A program made the translations under genes and the position numbers. Positions 22,996 to 34,847 of a DNA stretch of 64,000 bases are shown here, piece by piece. The stretch is from Gentiana macrophylla (lineage: Eukaryota > Streptophyta > Magnoliopsida > Gentianales > Gentianaceae). The notes under the pieces are model-generated. The model was not told where the DNA came from and made no database searches. It saw nothing but the letters and a program-made list of their open reading frames with translations. The stretch covers positions 622,501-686,500 of the forward strand of contig CM047806.1 of NCBI GenBank assembly GCA_026214975.1. The letters run 5' to 3'. Within the stretch, counting starts at the first letter, position 1. Each line of letters starts with the position of its first letter.

Positions 22996-25900
22996 ATGTC
23001 AGCAATGAACGTAAAGATTGATAAGTTTACAGGGAGGAACAGTTTCAGTTTGTGGCAAATCAAGATGCTTGCCTTGTTAAAACAACAAGGATTGTGGACT
23101 CCTTTATCTAATAAAGGGGATGCCAGTTCAGCAGACTATGCCAGTCTGGAGGAGAAAGCACATTCAACCATCATGTTGTGCTTGTCTAATGATGTTATCA
23201 CAGAAGTTGCTGACGAAGACACCGCTGCAAAGTTATGGTTGAAGCTTGAAAGCCTGTATATGACTAAGTCATTGACCAACAAGTTGCTGCTGAAGTAGAG
23301 GCTATTCAGCCTGAGGATGCATGAGGGAGCTCAGCTGAGTGATCATCTTGATCAGTTGAACACAATATTACTTGATCTCAGGCATATTGATGTTAAGATT
23401 GAGGATGAAGATGCTGTTTTAATTTTGTTGGTTTCACTACCAACTTCATACGAGAACTTTGTACAGTCCTTCATAGTTGAGAAGGATACAGTTGCTTTGG
23501 AGGAGTAAGGTCAGCTTTACATGCCAAGGAGCTGAGACATAAGACGGTTGGGAAGCGCATAATCAAAGTTGCGAGGACTAGTAGTCGATGGCAAGAAAGA
23601 TGGAAAAGAGCATGACCAGTCTAGGAAGAAAAATTCCAAAAAGACAAAGTCCAAATGCCTTAAATCCACATATGTTTACAATTATTGTAAGGATCAGGGA
23701 CATTGGAAGTCCAATTGTCCAAAGAGGAAGAAACAACATGTGAGAACAGCTTTCCGCACAATGGCTGTGTGGCGGTGAGCATGACTTTCGATGAGGATAT
23801 AGTTCTAGTGGCAGGAGAGTCAGCACATCAAACTGATGTGTGGATTCTGGACTCTAGGGCATCCTTTCAAATTTACCCTGACAGAGAGTGGTTCTCAAGT
23901 TATCAGCAGATAGTTGGTGGTCATATATCTATGAAAATAGTAAGGTCTGCAAGGTAGTTGAGATTGGCTCAGTTTAGTTGAGGACAGAGGATTGGAAATT
24001 CTGTATACTAAGTGAAGTTAGACATGTTCCACAGATGACCAAGAACTTGTATCTCTCAGTTCTTTAGACAGCAAGGGATTCAGTTTCAAGGGTGAAGGTG
24101 GAGTGCTGAATGTTTATAAAAATTCAGTTTTGGTTCTCAAGAGAGTCAAGAAAGGGACTTTGTATATACTACAAGAGTCAGTTGTTGTTGGTTCTACTGT
24201 TGTGGCATCAGCAGAGATTCATCAGTCACAACTTACAAGACTGTGGCACGTGAGACTGTGTCACATGGGTGAAAAAGGGATGCAGGTTCTTTCTCAAAAG
24301 GGTCTTCTTGGAGAGTGTAAGGTCATTTGGACTTTTGTGAGCATTGTGTGTTTGGGAAGCTTCATAGGAGCAAGTTCTCAAAAAGGGTACACAACACATA
24401 GTCATCACTTGATTACATTCATTCTGATTGTTGGGGGCCTTTAAATGTGGAGTCATTGGGTGGTCATAGATATTTTTGTTTCATTCATAGATGACTATTC
24501 AATGATGACTTGGGTGGTGCTAATGAAACACAAAAGTGAAGCATTTAATAACTTCAAGCTGTGGAAAGCTCTAGTTGAAAATCAGCTGGGAAGAAGATCA
24601 AGAGGTTTCGTACAGATAATGGTCTGGAATTCTGTTGGACTGAGTTTGATACATTTTGCAAAACTGAGGGTATTGTCAGACATCACACTGTAAGGAATAC
24701 ACCTCAGCAAAATGGTGTAGCTGAGAGAATGAATCAAACTCTTCTGGAGATGAGAAGATGCGTGCTCTTCCATGCTGGTTTGTCAAGGAGATTTTGGGCA
24801 GAGGCTGTAAGCACAACTTGCTACTTAATCAATAGGAGTCCTCACATAGGGATCGGTTTCAAAACACCAATTGAAATGTGGTCAGAAAACCGGCTGACTA
24901 CTCAGTTCTGAGGGTATTTGAAAACACAGTTTACTATCATGTCAGTGAAGGGAAACTGTAACCCAGGGCCAAGAAAAGAGTGTTTGTCGGGTATGGTGAT
25001 GGAGTAATGGGGTACACAATTTGGTCATCAGCATAAAACAAAGTTATTCTCAGCAGAGATACAATTTTCGATGAAAATTCTATGCTCAGTTCATCAGTGT
25101 GAGGATAAGTGAAACTGAAACCAGTATTGAAACTGAAAAAACTGATAGTAAGGTGGAGCTTTAGGTGGAGTCAGTTGAAATGCAACAATCAACTGATCCA
25201 AGTCAGTTTTCATCTGATTTGGTTACTGAACCATAACTGAATCCAAGCCAGTCAGCTGAGCAAATGTCAGTTGAGGATCAAACTAAGAACATTGGTCAAC
25301 AGAGTATAGCTGTCAGCAAAACTAAAAGATCCAATGTTGGGGTACCTCCCAAGAGGTATGAGTTTGATGATATGGTTGTATATGCACTTCAAGTTGCAGA
25401 AGAAGTGGATGGTTTTGAACCTTCTACTTACAGGGAAGCAGTGACCTGTTCTGAAGCATCTAAATGGCTTGCTTCCATAGGAGATGAAATGGAGTCATTA
25501 CTGAAGAATCAGACTTGTGATCTACTTAAACATGCATCTGATAGGAGAGTTGTCACTTGCTAATGGATCTTCAAGAAAAATGAAAGAATAACTGAGGTAG
25601 AAGGAGTCAAGTATAAGGCACGTTTGGTTGTAAGAGGGTTCAGTCAGAAAGAAGGGGTAGACTTTGATGAGATTTTCTCAACAGTAGTCAGACATACTTC
25701 AATCAGAGTGTTACTAGCAATGGTGGCACAACAGGACTTAGAACTTGAGCAGTTAGATGTGAAGACAGCTTTTCTACATGGTGAGGTAGACAAAGAGATA
25801 TACATAACTCAGTCAAAGGGTTTCCAAGTTCCTGGTAAGGAAGATTTTGTTTGTAAGTTGAAGAAGTCCTTGTATGGACTGAAGCAAGCTTCTAGACAGT

Positions 25901-26525
25901 GGTATAAAATGTTTGACAGTTACATGATCCAGTTGGGTTATAGCAGAAAACCTTATGATTACTATGTTTACAACAGTCAGTTGGAAGATGGATCATACAT
26001 CTATCTTGTGTTATATGTGGATGATATGCTGATAGCTGCAAGAAAGAAGTCTGATGTTCAGTAGTTTGAAATGAAGGATTTGGATGCGGCCAAGAAAATT
26101 TTGGGGATAGAGATCTAGAGAGATAGAAATCAGAATAAACTGATTTTATCTCGGCATGGCTATATACAGTGGGGAATTCAGTTGTCAGCTGTAAAACAAC
26201 TCTTCAAGCAACAGTGGCTTTATCAACTACTGAAGCAGCCAAGGAGGGTATCTAGTTGAATGGACTAGTCAGTGATTTGGGACTACATCAGGATCAAGCT
26301 GTGATTTTTTGTGACAGTTTGAGTGCAATTTGTCTAGCTAAGGATCAGGTCCATCATGAGAGAACCAAGCATATTGATTTGAGGTATCATTTTCTGAGAA
26401 ATGAGAAGAGGGTTGTAGTGAAGAAGATCGGCACCAAGGATAATCCTGCTGATATGTTCACTAAACCAGTTCAACAGAGCAAGTTTCAGTTGTGTCTGGA
26501 CTTGCTGAATATTCAAAGCTTATAA
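22996..26525 (+). pseudogene. copia gag-pol remnant with stops, frameshifts and a deletion
   Basis: Gag begins at 22996 (MSAMNVKIDKFTGRNSFSLW) and is stopped at 23296-23298. A zinc-knuckle-like CKDQGHWKSNC near 23690 has lost its first cysteine. The protease motif reads DSRA instead of DSGA near 23848. Integrase pieces (LWHVRLCHMGEKGM, FIDDYSMMTWV) lie at about 24240-24520, reverse transcriptase at 25624-26064 (VKTAFLHGE, YVDDML), and RNase H at 26256-26525 (FCDSLSAICLAKD, KHIDLRYHF). Between 26160 and 26240 the C-terminal part of reverse transcriptase and the start of RNase H are deleted. Many stops interrupt it; it cannot act on its own. Confidence 0.92.
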
Positions 26526-26688
26526 ACTGAAATCTGGATACTCAGCTGAAGGCAGATCAGCTTGAGTGGATTATGTGGAGAAGCATGGTACAAGTACATC
26601 CTGGCATTGACGAATGCATCTGGTACAAGTACATCTGATTATGCAATCTAGTTGACTGTGAATGAGAGTTCAAGTCAAGGTGGAGATT

Positions 26689-27284
26689 TGTCAGTTTTGG
26701 TGGCTTGATCTCTAAAGTGATGAATAAAATGATGAAACTAATATGAGAATGATTGTCAGATCAATAAGTATATTCGATTCGTGAATGTCGGGCCAGTGAA
26801 GTGTAATCGGGTTTCTTACGAAGTCGGCGATCATTTGGTCTGCTGAGTTTTTCTTGAAATATAACCGAGTTCTACACCGGCGATTGATTACAAGTCCAAA
26901 ATTGCGGTTTGAAGTTGAGTTTTGTTTGAGTTTGAAGTTGAGTTTTGTTTGGTGGATAACCGTTGGGTGGTCATTCACATCCTGATTTATAAGCGATTCC
27001 GACAAAGATCATTGACGGTTAGAGTTAGGATTTGTGTCTATAAATACCAATGTTGTAGTCAATGCAATGTGTGTCTTTCACAAATTTGTGAAAATCTTTG
27101 TAACTTTATGCATAATAAAATATCTCATTTTCTATCCGTGGAGTAATCGGCACAACGCCGGAAACCACGTTAATCACTGTGTTCTCTTTGTTTCTGTGTT
27201 TTATCAATTTCTGTCATACTTTATGTTTGCATTGCTACTGTTTAATCTTTATTAAACTGCAAGTTTCTAATCTGTGCTTTAACA
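26689..27284 (+). repeat. 3' LTR of the copia element
   Basis: Starts TGTCAGTTTTGG after the purine-rich tract and ends TTTAACA. It includes a short extra duplication (GAAGTTGAGTTTTGTTTG, twice, near 26911-26952) absent from the 5' LTR. Confidence 0.85.
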
Positions 27285-27729
27285 TTTGTTTTTGTAGTTT
27301 CGGAATATTATGGACATCTTTTCGATCATTGAGGGTCGGACGGTTTTGTAATTTCTGAATATTATGGGCATCTTTTCGATCATTCTCGGTTAGACGGTTT
27401 TTTAATTCCACACAATTTACAACAAAAATCTTCATTTCTCACAATTGAATTATGGGCAGCGACATGATTTTCAAAAGAGAGAAAGAAAGAAAATCTTGAC
27501 AGATTAATTAGGAAACTTAAAATATGATATGAAAGTCATCTACCTTTTATTTCCACGTAAACATGGCTCTTAATTATTATTCTCATAGCTGCAGCCTGCA
27601 GCAGCAGTAGTAGTAGTAGTAGTATAGTATCTTCTAATTAAACAATAATTAAGCGCCTTCTTCTCTTCTTACGTACGTACGTGCAAAATAAAAATATAAG
27701 AACACTTTGGCAACCCATAATTAATTATA
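27285..27729. other. Downstream region of the DUF506 gene with small repeats
   Basis: Two adjacent copies of about 52 bp (about 27298-27350 and 27351-27403) share GAATATTATG.GCATCTTTTC and GATCATT. A short (AGT)n run is at 27606-27624. No gene is seen. Confidence 0.55.
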
Positions 27730-29239
27730 CTACAACACTGCAACAGCAGTTCTATGTACATGAGTGGGCAAATTCTCCATCAAATCTACAGTTAACATCG
27801 ATCTCGTCCTCGGCCGCCCGACCGGCGATCTACCACCGGTCAACGTTGACAATGGTGACAGAGCTGTCGTCCGTTGACACACTTTAAACCACTTAGCTTG
27901 CATATAACGTTGCCTTCTCCATGGCCCCAAATGCATTTTTTGGTCTTTCATACATTTTTTAGCAGCACTACTTAATATCTTGATCAATGACAAAAATCTT
28001 TCTGTTTTACCCACGAAAACTTCAGGCAGTTTCTTGATCAGCTCGTTGTATTCTTCACTGGCTCGTCCCATCTCGAACTCGCCTCGAAAATTTAACTCGA
28101 TTATCACTCTTACTTCTCCTTTTTTACTACTAGTACTAGTATTTGTTTTCTCCACTACATCAACGAATGTATGCTCACCTGCAATTAATTGCAAATCAAT
28201 TAAACATCCATCCCCATTAATTAACTGTCTATTATTAATATATCACATCGATCTGTACATATAATTAAAAAAAGAAAGGCTTATTTGATTGATTAGTGAC
28301 ATTTATTATTTAAAAGTTAGTAGGTAGGTACCTGAGGCAATGTTTGGGGTGCTTTTCCACTTGGACTTGCAAATGGCACTATTAAAACTGGAATTTTGGA
28401 GTCTGAGGCATATCTCTTTCATCAGACAGTTTCTGCAACCTCCTCCTCCTTTTTTTTGTTGTTGTTGTTGTTGTTCTTCCCACAGATACAGATACATATC
28501 TGGCTCTGCTGCTCTTCTTCTTTTACTGCTTCTCTAGTTATATTCCGGATTTTTGATTCAAGGCTACTCGTTCTACACAGTGTTGCCTGCAATTTTTCAT
28601 CATTCATTCATGTTTCTTTAATTGCCCGGCCCACACAAATTATATAATTATTTTAAAAACCAAAATCCAATCGACTAAATGTCTATCATTAATGTATACA
28701 CAATACACATGCGATTGATCACCACCATACCATATCCATATGGTCCATATCCATATGATAATATGATATGAATCAATAGATCTAGCTCGATCAACATCAT
28801 TTCTTTTATTTTTTTATTTATTTGTCATATATGTCACAACTAATTAAGGAGGTAAAAGTTTAATTTGGTGTATTTTGTATCCATCTGTTGAACCTAAAAC
28901 AACAGAATAAAACAGTAAAATTGATCATGGCCGTTCTTGGATGAAAATTAAAAAAAATGAAAACTCACTTTGTAAAAGCTGATTTTGTGTGTCCCAAAAT
29001 TTTTTATTCTCCAAATCTGATGATGGGTTCTCTCCATCTTCATTATTATCCTTGTCGTCCGATGGATTTTCACCCTCGTCGTCGTTGTTGCTTCCAAACG
29101 ACGAGCCTTCGCTTTCTTCATCAAGAAACCCGAATACATGATCGGGTATATTGATGGCTAGCTCCCGGCCGGCGGAGATATTCTCTTTCTCACTGTTATC
29201 CAACCCGAACATCCGGTGACCGGCAGCGAACCTTGCCAT
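27730..29239 (-). CDS. DUF506 (PDDEXK-like) family protein with two frame defects
   Basis: Exons on the minus strand: 29239-28969, 28586-28332 and 28178-27730, with GT..AG borders; 975 nt in total. Exon 1 starts MARFAAGHRMFGLDNSEKEN and has an acidic stretch, ending FWDTQNQLLQ. Exon 2 has ATLCRTSSLESKIRNITREA, then CRNCLMKEI and SAICKSKWKS. Exon 3 has GEHTFVDVV, VIIELNFRGEFEMGRAS, LPEVFVGKTERFLSLIKI and LGPWRRQRYMQAKWF. These are hallmarks of DUF506, a plant family related in fold to PDDEXK nucleases and largely uncharacterised; one Arabidopsis member restrains root-hair growth. The frame is broken twice: one extra A at the exon 1 end and a missing base (or two extra) in an eight-A run near 28451-28458. 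The two defects offset each other. Confidence 0.8.
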
Positions 29240-30095
29240 TGATCTGGCCGTCGTCGAGTTCCGGTGATCGATGTTAGAATTATAATAAAACGGAAATTTA
29301 CAAATGTTTATGTCTCTGAATAATCTTTTCGGGTATGGGGGGTTTTATATACCAATTCCATGCATTACCGGGACCCACTTGTCCATCATAAATTTTACTA
29401 TGGTCCAGGACCAAATCCTATTTGGTGTGTCCAACTAATAGGAATTCAACTTCCATCAATGGAATCCTACCTGTAAAACTTTTCACCAGTGCATCCCTTT
29501 GAAAGTGCTGACTTGGTGGTCTAAAAACTTACACCTGGACCACCATAAAATTACTGACTTGTCCATCGTGGATGATCAAATATTCCATATCTGTGCATCT
29601 CATTATTGTAATTATTTTTCGAGCGTCTTGCGTATCAACACTAGCTAATTACCTTAATTATATCGTTAATTACGGGATTTTCCCTTTCTAATTACCGGAC
29701 ATTAATTCCTCGAGGAGATTCTGAATATCAAAAAAAAAAATCGACAAAAATAAAATAAAATAAAATACATCTGTGTTTATATGTACTTCGTTTTAGTTCT
29801 TATAATACTATACAATAATATTATAAGCAATCTTACGTACATCAATAAAATGTCACGCTTTTCGTTAGAAAATGAATAGTTAAATGCTCTAAGACAATTA
29901 CCTCATTTTGATTCCAAAATAATTATTTTACTCTAGCTGGTTATAATAATAAGAAATAATGGATTAACAAAATGTCACCTCTTCACACTAAATAAATAAA
30001 AAAATAAATATGGAAGAAGATGTATATATGAATGAATCAGCCATAAAGAAAATCAGGCTTCTACTCTGCCAAATCTTATGGTGGGCTATAAATTT

Positions 30096-30135
<40 letters not shown>

Positions 30136-30437
30136 GAAGCGCACAGTTTTATTCATCAATTATGATTCCGAAAATTCTTACATGCAATCTCTCCGTCCCT
30201 GTGTCGTTTCGTTGGATATGCCATATGTACGCAAGAAGACAAATTAATATGTGTTTTCTTACGTAAATGTCGCATATCCAACATGCGGTGCACACGAAGA
30301 CTCCATTTAAAAGAATTTCCCGTATGATCACTCAGCTCGTTCCTTCGTAATCAAGATTGATTTAGTTTTGAAATTATTGATTTTGTTATAAAATGATGGA
30401 TATATTGTCTATTTAAAGAAAGAAAAATAAAACAGCT
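29240..30437. other. Promoter of the DUF506 gene and intergenic DNA
   Basis: A TATA-like TATAAAACC on the minus strand near 29350 lies about 110 bp upstream of the start codon. A weak MITE-like segment is at 29393-29563 (see 21762-21945). A run of 37 T is at 30098-30134. No gene is seen. Confidence 0.45.
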
Positions 30438-30587
30438 CTCACTTTTGAACACTCTTCTAGAAAATTTTATTAGTTTTATATTATGGACTTGATGATTCGA
30501 TCAATATAATCACCTATATAAACTTGATGTATTGTCATGGATCGATGTTAATTAGTAAAACTTTCTAGAAGAGTGTTCAAAAGTGAG
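30438..30587. mobile_element. MITE with perfect 26-bp inverted ends
   Basis: Arms 30438-30463 (CTCACTTTTGAACACTCTTC...) and 30562-30587 are perfect reverse complements over 26 bp and enclose about 98 bp of AT-rich DNA. Target duplication is unclear. Confidence 0.65.
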
Positions 30588-32266
30588 CCCTCTCATTAAT
30601 TAATATTAAAAATGATCGATAAGACATTAGCCCAGTGTTAATCACTGAAATTGTTAATCCGAAAGTTCAGATTCGAGTGGAGACAAAAGTTTGTGAGCGT
30701 GTGTTTCTTTCAGATCCGTTAAAAATAATATTAAAAGTGAAAATTCCACAATCCGAAGTAATTGTATTTCATCATGTGGAGACATTAGGAAAAAAAACAA
30801 ATTTTACAAGGTAATGCTAATATTAAAATCAACTCAAATACAACAAGTAATACGACATATATTTATATTATATTGATTATAAAGTATGATTCTACCGTAC
30901 TCAATGAAATTTATATCATTGATTATCTATAAGACCATCTTCAATGGGGAGATGAAATTTATATCATTGATTATCTATAAAAAGCAGTGTCAGCAACATA
31001 TATAAACCGGTTCATGTCAGACTCTACTTTTTTTTTTTTTTTTTTGTAAACAAAAAGTTTTGTACGTGTTGGGTTCTTTTTTAATATTGAAGACTTGATA
31101 AACCTTTTAAAAGTAGCCGACATGCACATAGTCTGAAAAACAGTTTTGTATTATTTTCTTTTTTAATATTGAAGACTTGTAGTGCCGACATGCACATAGT
31201 CTGAAAGTGTGATTATTTTACGACGGTGAAATAAGCATGTATAAAATGTGTGTTAATACAAAGTATATTACTTTTCATTAATCTACTATTTTCTTATCAA
31301 ACCACAGAAGAACGGTTGGATCTGGGAAATTATTGCATGATACCTTTGTTCATCTTTGTTCGTGAGGATATGTGAGGTAGCTTTGATCGGTACCGTCAGT
31401 TTTTAAACTGGATTTACTTCACTCCAAATAAACTCTTCATCCAATAATTTCCTGTTAGATCTAGGGTAAGTAAATGGATAGGAAAATGATTAGTACATAG
31501 AATTGTGTACCGATTACATCCCCCGAAATAGAAATGTGTTGTCCAGAATTTTTGTGTTTTTTTTTGGTTTAAAAGTTAAAGTGTGTGGTTATAAAATGTT
31601 GTATGGATGATTTATATGTATATTTTATGTGCCTAAATCACTATCCAAATGGGATATATGCCAGATAGTAGGGGAGGAGATAACTAACCACGTGGCATGC
31701 AGGAAGAAAGTCCAAGAGACAGCGGGGCTCCACGTCAGTTAATAGAAATAACCCAATTATTTGAGATCAAGTTTGGCTGGCTCGGATTGGTTTTGGGAAG
31801 ATATGCTCGAATATTCTGAATTGAATTTTTTTGATATAAAACAATTATTATTTATTAAAAAAATTATAGCAAAACCTTATCCAAATCTCATCATCATGAT
31901 TGATGGGGACCGAGGAGGGTTATAGATCAGACGTGGCTCTAATCATAGCAGTGAATTGTTTTATGTTTATCTGGTGGGTGACGTGGTGGGTCCAGCTTGT
32001 ATCATTCTAACTTAACATATAAAAAAATAAAAATGCATTATTATTATTATTATTATTAGTATACAGTTTGGCAAATGGGATTGTCATGGATTTCTGGAAT
32101 ACGCGGCGTCTTGCCCCTGGTTTGGTTTTCATTTTGGATAAAAAAATAATGCAAATTATGCAATTGGTTGATTACATCCACGTCTGACTATCCGTTTAGA
32201 TGTGTCGGCTTTTGGATTTAAAGTGAAGTTGTACCGATTGCAATGTTTTATATCTATGTATTGTTA
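30588..32266. other. Intergenic DNA with local direct repeats
   Basis: No gene is seen. Direct repeats: GAAATTTATATCATTGATTA at about 30905 and 30953, and a block with TTTTTTAATATTGAAGACTT and GCCGACATGCACATAGTCTG at about 31077-31142 and 31160-31205. T runs occur near 31029 and 31558. Confidence 0.55.
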
Positions 32267-32851
32267 GGGTATTAGCATCAGAGTCTTTATCTCCACCTTT
32301 ATCCCTACATATAGGGAAAAAAATAGGGAAGAAGTAAAAACTCTCCTGCATCAGATAGTTTATCCCCACCCTATATTGGGGTGGATGAAATGATCATCAC
32401 CCCAAATCTGGGGTGACATCAGTAAATATCCTTACATTTTTTTATTATTTTTTTTTGAAACGATTTTTTTATTTTTTTTTCTTCCTCTGTTGAAATATAA
32501 ATTATTGAAATATAAATGATTTGAAAGAAAATTTGAATTTAAAAGTATGTTTTGAAAAATGTGTGTGTTCAAATATAGCATTGTTGGAGTAAAATTTTAA
32601 ATTTTAAAAATAATTTTGGAAAAATGTGTGTGTTCGAATATACCATTGAAATATAAATCAGTTGAAATATAGCCATTGGAGTAAAATTTGAATTTAAAAA
32701 TTAGTTGAAAAATGAATATTTTAATGTTGTAAGGATAGAGATAGGGATCTTGATGTAGAGTATTGTGAATTTAATTCTTTGTAAAGAGTGGGATATGTAT
32801 TTTTTAATAGTATTTGTGGGGATAGAGATAGGGTGATTGATATGAATACCC
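32267..32851. mobile_element. PIF/Harbinger-type MITE
   Basis: Ends GGGTATTAGCATCA.. and ..TTGATATGAATACCC are imperfect inverted repeats flanked by TTA on both sides (32264-32266 and 32852-32854). The interior is non-coding; the right part has two GGATAGAGATAGGG-like blocks. It shares short interior segments with 18063-18453. Confidence 0.7.
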
Positions 32852-33902
32852 TTAGTACGTTATAATTTGTATAAATCTTGTTTAACAAGATATATGCATA
32901 TGCAATGATATGTCCCGAACATGAATATTTTTTCAAAGTAATTTATTTTCTCAACAGCTGTACAAATTTTCTTTCATGTGTAATATTCATTGTTTTTTTT
33001 TTTCGATTTATCATGATCCGTGGACCCCATTATGAATCATGTGGGTCCACCTCTGATTGGAGCATGGAGGTATAGTTAGTCATGCCAGCCGAGCTGTAAC
33101 ATGCGCCCTCAAGCTAAATAGACGAGAATCAGAAACATGAAAGACTATAACACGACAGGAACACGATTAAGTTAAGTAAGTAATTCTTCTTAAAAAAAAG
33201 TAATTAATGTAACTGAACATGTATATGCAAGATAAACCAATTTTAGTTAGTATACATGTTTTATATGCATTGTGTAGCATCAATTTCAAGTGATCTCCTT
33301 TATGTTTCAAGTATTGTCTTTAAATTGTTTATGATAGTTGATAAAATAGATTCATGTCGTGTATTTCGGAAATTGACTTCAATGAATCTCTCTTTTGATT
33401 TTTTTTCTTCTTATTAAATTTATACATGAGCTTGCTTCTTTATTTTTTTTTTAGGGAAGCTTGCTCCTTTATTGGAATAAGAAGATATGCAGGTTGCGGA
33501 TAATTCTGATGAAAATCTTTGAGAGCAAAATTATGAAGGAGCATTGGAGTTTTATGCTTTAGTTTCTCGTTTCAATAGTTACCTTTGAATAAGGCATTGT
33601 TGCTAGTAGCTATAGTTGTTCTTTCTTTTGAGACATGTTGATCGTTTGAGATTGTAGCATTTACATTCAGTTATTTATGATTTAGTTTAACAACAATTAT
33701 TCGCAATGAAGTGGTTGTTTTGAAAGACCCGAGGGTCTATCTCCCGAGTGTTTCGTTTGTTTTTCTTCCGCATTTTTCGTTAATTATTCTGATATGACAT
33801 AAGGTGGTTTGGAGTATTCTTTAAATCACATGTGCCGAATGTTTCATTTTGCGAATAAGAACTCGGTAACCTAGTCGGAGCATTGCAATCACTCTATATA
33901 TC
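32852..33902. other. Intergenic DNA; possible old LTR remnant at its end
   Basis: No gene is seen. At about 33833-33875 the text TGCCGAATGTTTCATTTTGC and AATAAGAACTCGGTA resembles the end of the LTR that starts at 33903, suggesting an older related element here. Confidence 0.4.
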
Positions 33903-34515
33903 TGTAATATCGCGACTTTTCGAATATGGACAGACGTGTCTTTTTACGGAGAACGGGGTATTATATTTAATTAATATGGAATAAAGAATAAAAGAAATAA
34001 AGAAAGGGGTAGTGTGAGGTTTATTTTGGGGAAATAAACTTTCTAGTTACTTGGAGGTTGTCAGAAGGAGTTTCAGAAATATCAACATACAACTTGGCAG
34101 AGAAAATGAAAGAAGAACACAAGCAAGACAATGAGCATTCTTCCAAAATTCTCACAAAGTATTGGACAGATTTCAGAAAGAATTGAAGATTTGGAATCAG
34201 CATTTGACATCAAGATCATCAATTTTTGAATAAGGTTAGTTTTGCCTCGGTTTTTAGATTCATCAAGAGATGATCAAGTTTTGTGGTTTCGTTTGGTTGA
34301 ATTCGTAGTCCCTTTAGTCTACAAGCTTTGATCACAATTGTTTCTTGTTCAATTGGTTGATCAACTAGGTTTCCGGTTGAAGTCTTAGAAGGTGCTGTAA
34401 GTTTTGTCTTGGAGTTTTGCTTTGAACAAGTAAGAGACTCTTCCTAATGTTTAATTAAGGTTTTATGGTGTTAAGGTTGTGTTTTGGGTATGATTTGTGG
34501 TTATAAATCATGCTA

Positions 34516-34516
34516 G

Positions 34517-34561
<45 letters not shown>
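34516..34561. repeat. (TTG)15 microsatellite in the left LTR
   Basis: Fifteen TTG units here; the same place in the right LTR (44200-44217) has six. Confidence 0.9.
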
Positions 34562-34562
<1 letters not shown>

Positions 34563-34847
34563 ATTACGAGGTGTTATAGTGATGACCAAAATAGTGACGG
34601 TCCAACTTTAATCGGTAGGGTACCGAGTCGGATGCACTATAGTAGCGAGCAAGGTCAATCCCACGAGGAATTTATCGAATACCAAAGTCGTCTTCGGATT
34701 TAGTTTAGGTTAGCCAAGATGTTTCAAGTTCAATTATGCTAAAACGATATGTGAATCAAAGATAATAAGAGATATAAAGAAAGACATAGCCAAATCACGA
34801 TCCAACTGAATACTTTCACCCCTCTAATCGACTATCTCGGGAACGAG

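Larger units (their letters stand above)
22288..27284 (+). mobile_element. Ty1/copia LTR retrotransposon, decayed
   Basis: Two similar LTRs (22288-22871 and 26689-27284) bracket a gag-pol remnant in the order gag, protease, integrase, reverse transcriptase, RNase H, which defines copia. A PBS-like TATCGGAGCG follows the left LTR and a purine-rich AAGGTGGAGATT precedes the right one. A clean 5-bp target duplication could not be read, so the outer ends may be off by a few bases. Confidence 0.9.

Noticed and set aside
34497..34703. Poly-cysteine open frame
   Set aside because: A by-product of the (TTG)15 microsatellite in the LTR and the start of the nested element.
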